Both the position numbers and the translations under genes were made by a program. DNA of 64,000 nucleotides from Casimicrobium huifangae (GTDB taxonomy: Bacteria > Pseudomonadota > Gammaproteobacteria > Burkholderiales > Casimicrobiaceae), in NCBI RefSeq assembly GCF_009746125.1, contig NZ_CP041352.1:461847-525846 (forward strand). Direction: 5' to 3'. Positions 61,855 through 64,000 of the stretch are shown in pieces. The first letter of the stretch is position 1. Each line of letters begins with the position of its first letter. The notes under the pieces are model-generated. The model did not search any database and was not told the DNA's origin. It was given only the letters and a program-made list of their open reading frames with translations.

Positions 61855-64000
61855 ATGTCGTCACCTGCAAGCTGCGCCGCCGCGCCGGATTCCCTGTTGT
61901 CAACGCCGCCGGCTGCGGACGCGGCGTCGTCTGGCGCATTTGGCACGCCCGCGCTGAGCCGCGCATCGTGCGTGGTTGACGTTTTTGACATGCACTGCGC
62001 GGCCTGCGCCGTGACGGTGGAACAAGCCCTGCGTGATCAGCCCGGGGTGCAGTCCGCCCGGGTTCACTATGCGACCCAGCGGGCCCAGATCAGCTTTGAT
62101 CCAGCACAGGTGACGCTGGACAGCTTGCTCCGATGCATTGAGCGCATGGGCTACTCGGCCGATGCGGCCGGTAGCGAGAACCGGGCCGAAATCGTACGCA
62201 GGCAGCGGCATCGTCGTATCTGGGGCTTCGGGCTGGCGACCTTCTGCGCCATGCAGATCATGATGCTCACGCTGCCGAGATTCCTTGCAGGAACCGACAT
62301 TGAACCTGAACTGGCGCCTTTGCTGGACTGGTCGGCGCTGGCGCTGGTGTTACCGGTGATGTGGTGGAGTGCAAGGCCGTTTTACCAGGGGGCGGCCCGC
62401 GAGCTGCGGCTACGGCGCCCTGGCATGGATTGCGCCATTACGCTGGGCACCGTGACGGCTTTCGCTGGGTCGGTGTGGCATCTGCTGGCCAACACTGGCG
62501 CGCTGTACTTTGACTCGGTGGCCATGTTTGTTGCCCTGCTGCTTGGCGTGCGCTGGCTGGAGTGGGAGCAGCGCGAACGCAATCAGGCAGTGATCCAGCA
62601 GGCCGCTGGCGCGGCTTCCCGTGGCCAGGCCTTGCGTGTGCAGGAGGGGGTTGATGGGGTTCGGATGGTCCCGACAGACGTAGACGCGCTGCAACCGGGG
62701 GACCGTGTCTGGGTGCGGACGGGCGAAGCAATCCCTGTGGATGGTCGGCTCGACAGCGAGATCGCCCTCTGCGACGAATCCCTGCTGACCGGCGAGTCCG
62801 TGAGCGTCCGTCGTCAGCGTGGCGAAAACGTCGTTGCTGGCGCCATCAATCTGGGCGCGCCGATCACCGTGCGAGCAACCGCCACGGCCGCGACCAGCAC
62901 CGAACAACGCTTGCTGCTGCTCGCCGACAACGCGACCAAACCCGAGACGCTGGCATTTGCCGACATCGTCGCACGTTACTTCATGCCAGCGTTGCTTTTG
63001 CTGGCAATTGGCACCTTTGTCGCGCTGCTGCCGGCGGGCGTTGCCACTGCTACTGAACGCGCCATTGCGGTGCTGATCATCAGCTGTCCCTGCGCCCTGG
63101 CGCTGGCGGCCCCGGCTGCGCATGCGCGAGCCTTCTCTGGCCTGCTCGCCCGTGGTGTCGTATTGCGCCGTGCTTCCGCGCTCGAGCGCCTTGCCCGCAG
63201 CAACGCCTTCTTGCTGGACAAAACCGGAACGCTGTCCGATCCCGCAGTGGCGCGGGTCAGCGAATTGCGTCCTGGCTATCCGGAACAGCGGGCGCTGACC
63301 GTAATCGCTGCGCTGGAGCAGGCAGCCAACCACCCGCTTGCTGTGGCGCTGCGCGGCGCCCATGCATTTGATGTCGTCGTGACTGACGCTGACTGGCAGC
63401 CCGGCCATGGTGTTTCCGGGCGCATCGCCGGACGTGCTTACCGGTTCGGTCGGGCGGACTACGTCGGCCTCAATGACGAGTGCTTGCGCAGCGACCGGCG
63501 CCTCTGGCTGGCAGACGATGAAGGCGCGGTGTGCGCGCTTGATCTTTCGGAACGACTGCGCGAAGATGCGTCGGCACTGGTGAAGCAGTTGCTGGCGAGC
63601 GGGCAGGTGGAACTGCTTAGCGGCGATCATCCGGAACGTGCTGCCGCCGTTGCACGTACCCTGGGCATCGAAGTTTCGGAAGGCAGTGCATCGCCGGAGC
63701 GCAAGGCCGCCCGGGTGCAGCGCTTGCGGCAGGAGGGGCGCATAGTGGTCATGATCGGAGACGGTGTCAACGACAGCGTAGGGTTTGCCGGCGCCGATGT
63801 TGCCATCGCGGTTCATGGGGCAACCGATGCGGCGAAGGCAAGTGCTGACCTGATTTGCGAGTCACCTGGATTATTGCCGGTTGCGGAGGCCGTCGCCTAT
63901 GCGCGGCGCGTGGTTCAGGTGGTGCGCTGGAACTTTGGCTGGGCGATTGCCTACAACCTGCTGGCCATTCCATTTGCCATCGCTGGTGCCGTCAATCCGC
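61855..64000 (+). CDS. ccoI: Copper-transporting P1B-type ATPase, CcoI/CopA2-like (3' cut)
   Basis: About 715 codons are present, running off the right edge. A Cys-containing N-terminal tail is followed by a heavy-metal-associated domain with the motif DMHCAACAVTVEQAL (C-x2-C). Membrane helices, the actuator TGES (LLTGESVSV), the ion-binding IISCPCALALAAPAA, the phosphorylation site LLDKTGTLSD and the hinge MIGDGVNDSVGFAGADVAIA are all present in order. The Cys-Pro-Cys motif marks Cu(I) transport. The location next to a Crp/Fnr-type gene and an FNR box, and the hinge variant D-S-V-G, point to the FixI/CcoI group that supplies copper to cbb3 oxidase. cco structural genes would be expected past the edge. 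TTG 61846 is an alternative start. Confidence 0.85.
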   Translation, partial: MSSPASCAAAPDSLLSTPPAADAASSGAFGTPALSRASCVVDVFDMHCAACAVTVEQALRDQPGVQSARVHYATQRAQISFDPAQVTLDSLLRCIERMGYSADAAGSENRAEIVRRQRHRRIWGFGLATFCAMQIMMLTLPRFLAGTDIEPELAPLLDWSALALVLPVMWWSARPFYQGAARELRLRRPGMDCAITLGTVTAFAGSVWHLLANTGALYFDSVAMFVALLLGVRWLEWEQRERNQAVIQQAAGAASRGQALRVQEGVDGVRMVPTDVDALQPGDRVWVRTGEAIPVDGRLDSEIALCDESLLTGESVSVRRQRGENVVAGAINLGAPITVRATATAATSTEQRLLLLADNATKPETLAFADIVARYFMPALLLLAIGTFVALLPAGVATATERAIAVLIISCPCALALAAPAAHARAFSGLLARGVVLRRASALERLARSNAFLLDKTGTLSDPAVARVSELRPGYPEQRALTVIAALEQAANHPLAVALRGAHAFDVVVTDADWQPGHGVSGRIAGRAYRFGRADYVGLNDECLRSDRRLWLADDEGAVCALDLSERLREDASALVKQLLASGQVELLSGDHPERAAAVARTLGIEVSEGSASPERKAARVQRLRQEGRIVVMIGDGVNDSVGFAGADVAIAVHGATDAAKASADLICESPGLLPVAEAVAYARRVVQVVRWNFGWAIAYNLLAIPFAIAGAVNP

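Noticed and set aside
62410-63816. 468-codon minus-strand frame opposite the copper ATPase
   Set aside because: The plus strand carries all P1B-ATPase motifs, so this frame is an antisense shadow.

Overview
The window is about 64 kb of GC-rich, densely coded chromosomal DNA, almost certainly from a betaproteobacterium (Burkholderiales-like). The evidence is the Gcr-type membrane 'site-specific recombinase', the TorF-porin/glnK/amtB operon behind a sigma-54 promoter, ubiB next to a UbiK/BMFP gene, an IcmF fused mutase, and an IPTL-type C-terminal sorting signal. I see no tRNA, rRNA, CRISPR array, insertion sequence or prophage. Most of the window is housekeeping, with several accessory blocks.

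Layout. 0-7 kb: an MFS transporter fragment, hslU (no hslV beside it), fabI, pepP-ubiH, and a folate pair fau-folD. 7-16 kb: Gcr recombinase, a PhyH dioxygenase, a Tat-exported methyltransferase, a 3-hydroxyisobutyryl-CoA hydrolase, two GNAT genes and topB. 16.5-25.9 kb: a two-component system (hybrid kinase, TPR-like partner, divergent LuxR-type regulator) followed by a four-gene block of exported proteins: a six-cysteine protein, a 706-residue barrel-like protein and two other secreted proteins. 26-28 kb: an arsenic operon arsR-arsI-arsC-aqpS. 28-31 kb: an HTH protein, an exported TPR protein and a second six-cysteine protein. 31-39.9 kb: a secreted repeat protein, a dockerin-like protein, dprA, a LysM protein, def-fmt, ubiB with a perfect 99-bp internal duplication, and ubiK. 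40-43 kb: the nitrogen-regulated porin-glnK-amtB operon. 43-53 kb: a beta-helix surface protein, VOC and SDR enzymes, a YegD-like Hsp70, a TehA-like transporter, small proteins and a toxin-antitoxin-like pair of lower GC. 53.5-64 kb: icmF, a universal stress protein, a Crp/Fnr regulator, a PAS/GAF hybrid kinase with an OmpR-type regulator, a DksA/TraR-like protein and the start of a CcoI/CopA-type copper ATPase with a consensus FNR box, which suggests an oxygen-responsive cluster continuing past the right edge.

The most original signals are two. (1) A putative regulon: 7-2-7 inverted heptamers (TACGGCA / TGCCGTA), the geometry known for NarL-type regulators, occur at the kinase start, just after the LuxR-type regulator gene and before the first exported block, and again 10 kb away before the second six-cysteine gene. 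The two six-cysteine proteins are diverged relatives, so the system seems to link two loci separated by the arsenic operon. (2) A family of about 116-120 bp intergenic elements with imperfect terminal inverted repeats, in four copies, all in the same orientation downstream of plus-strand genes.
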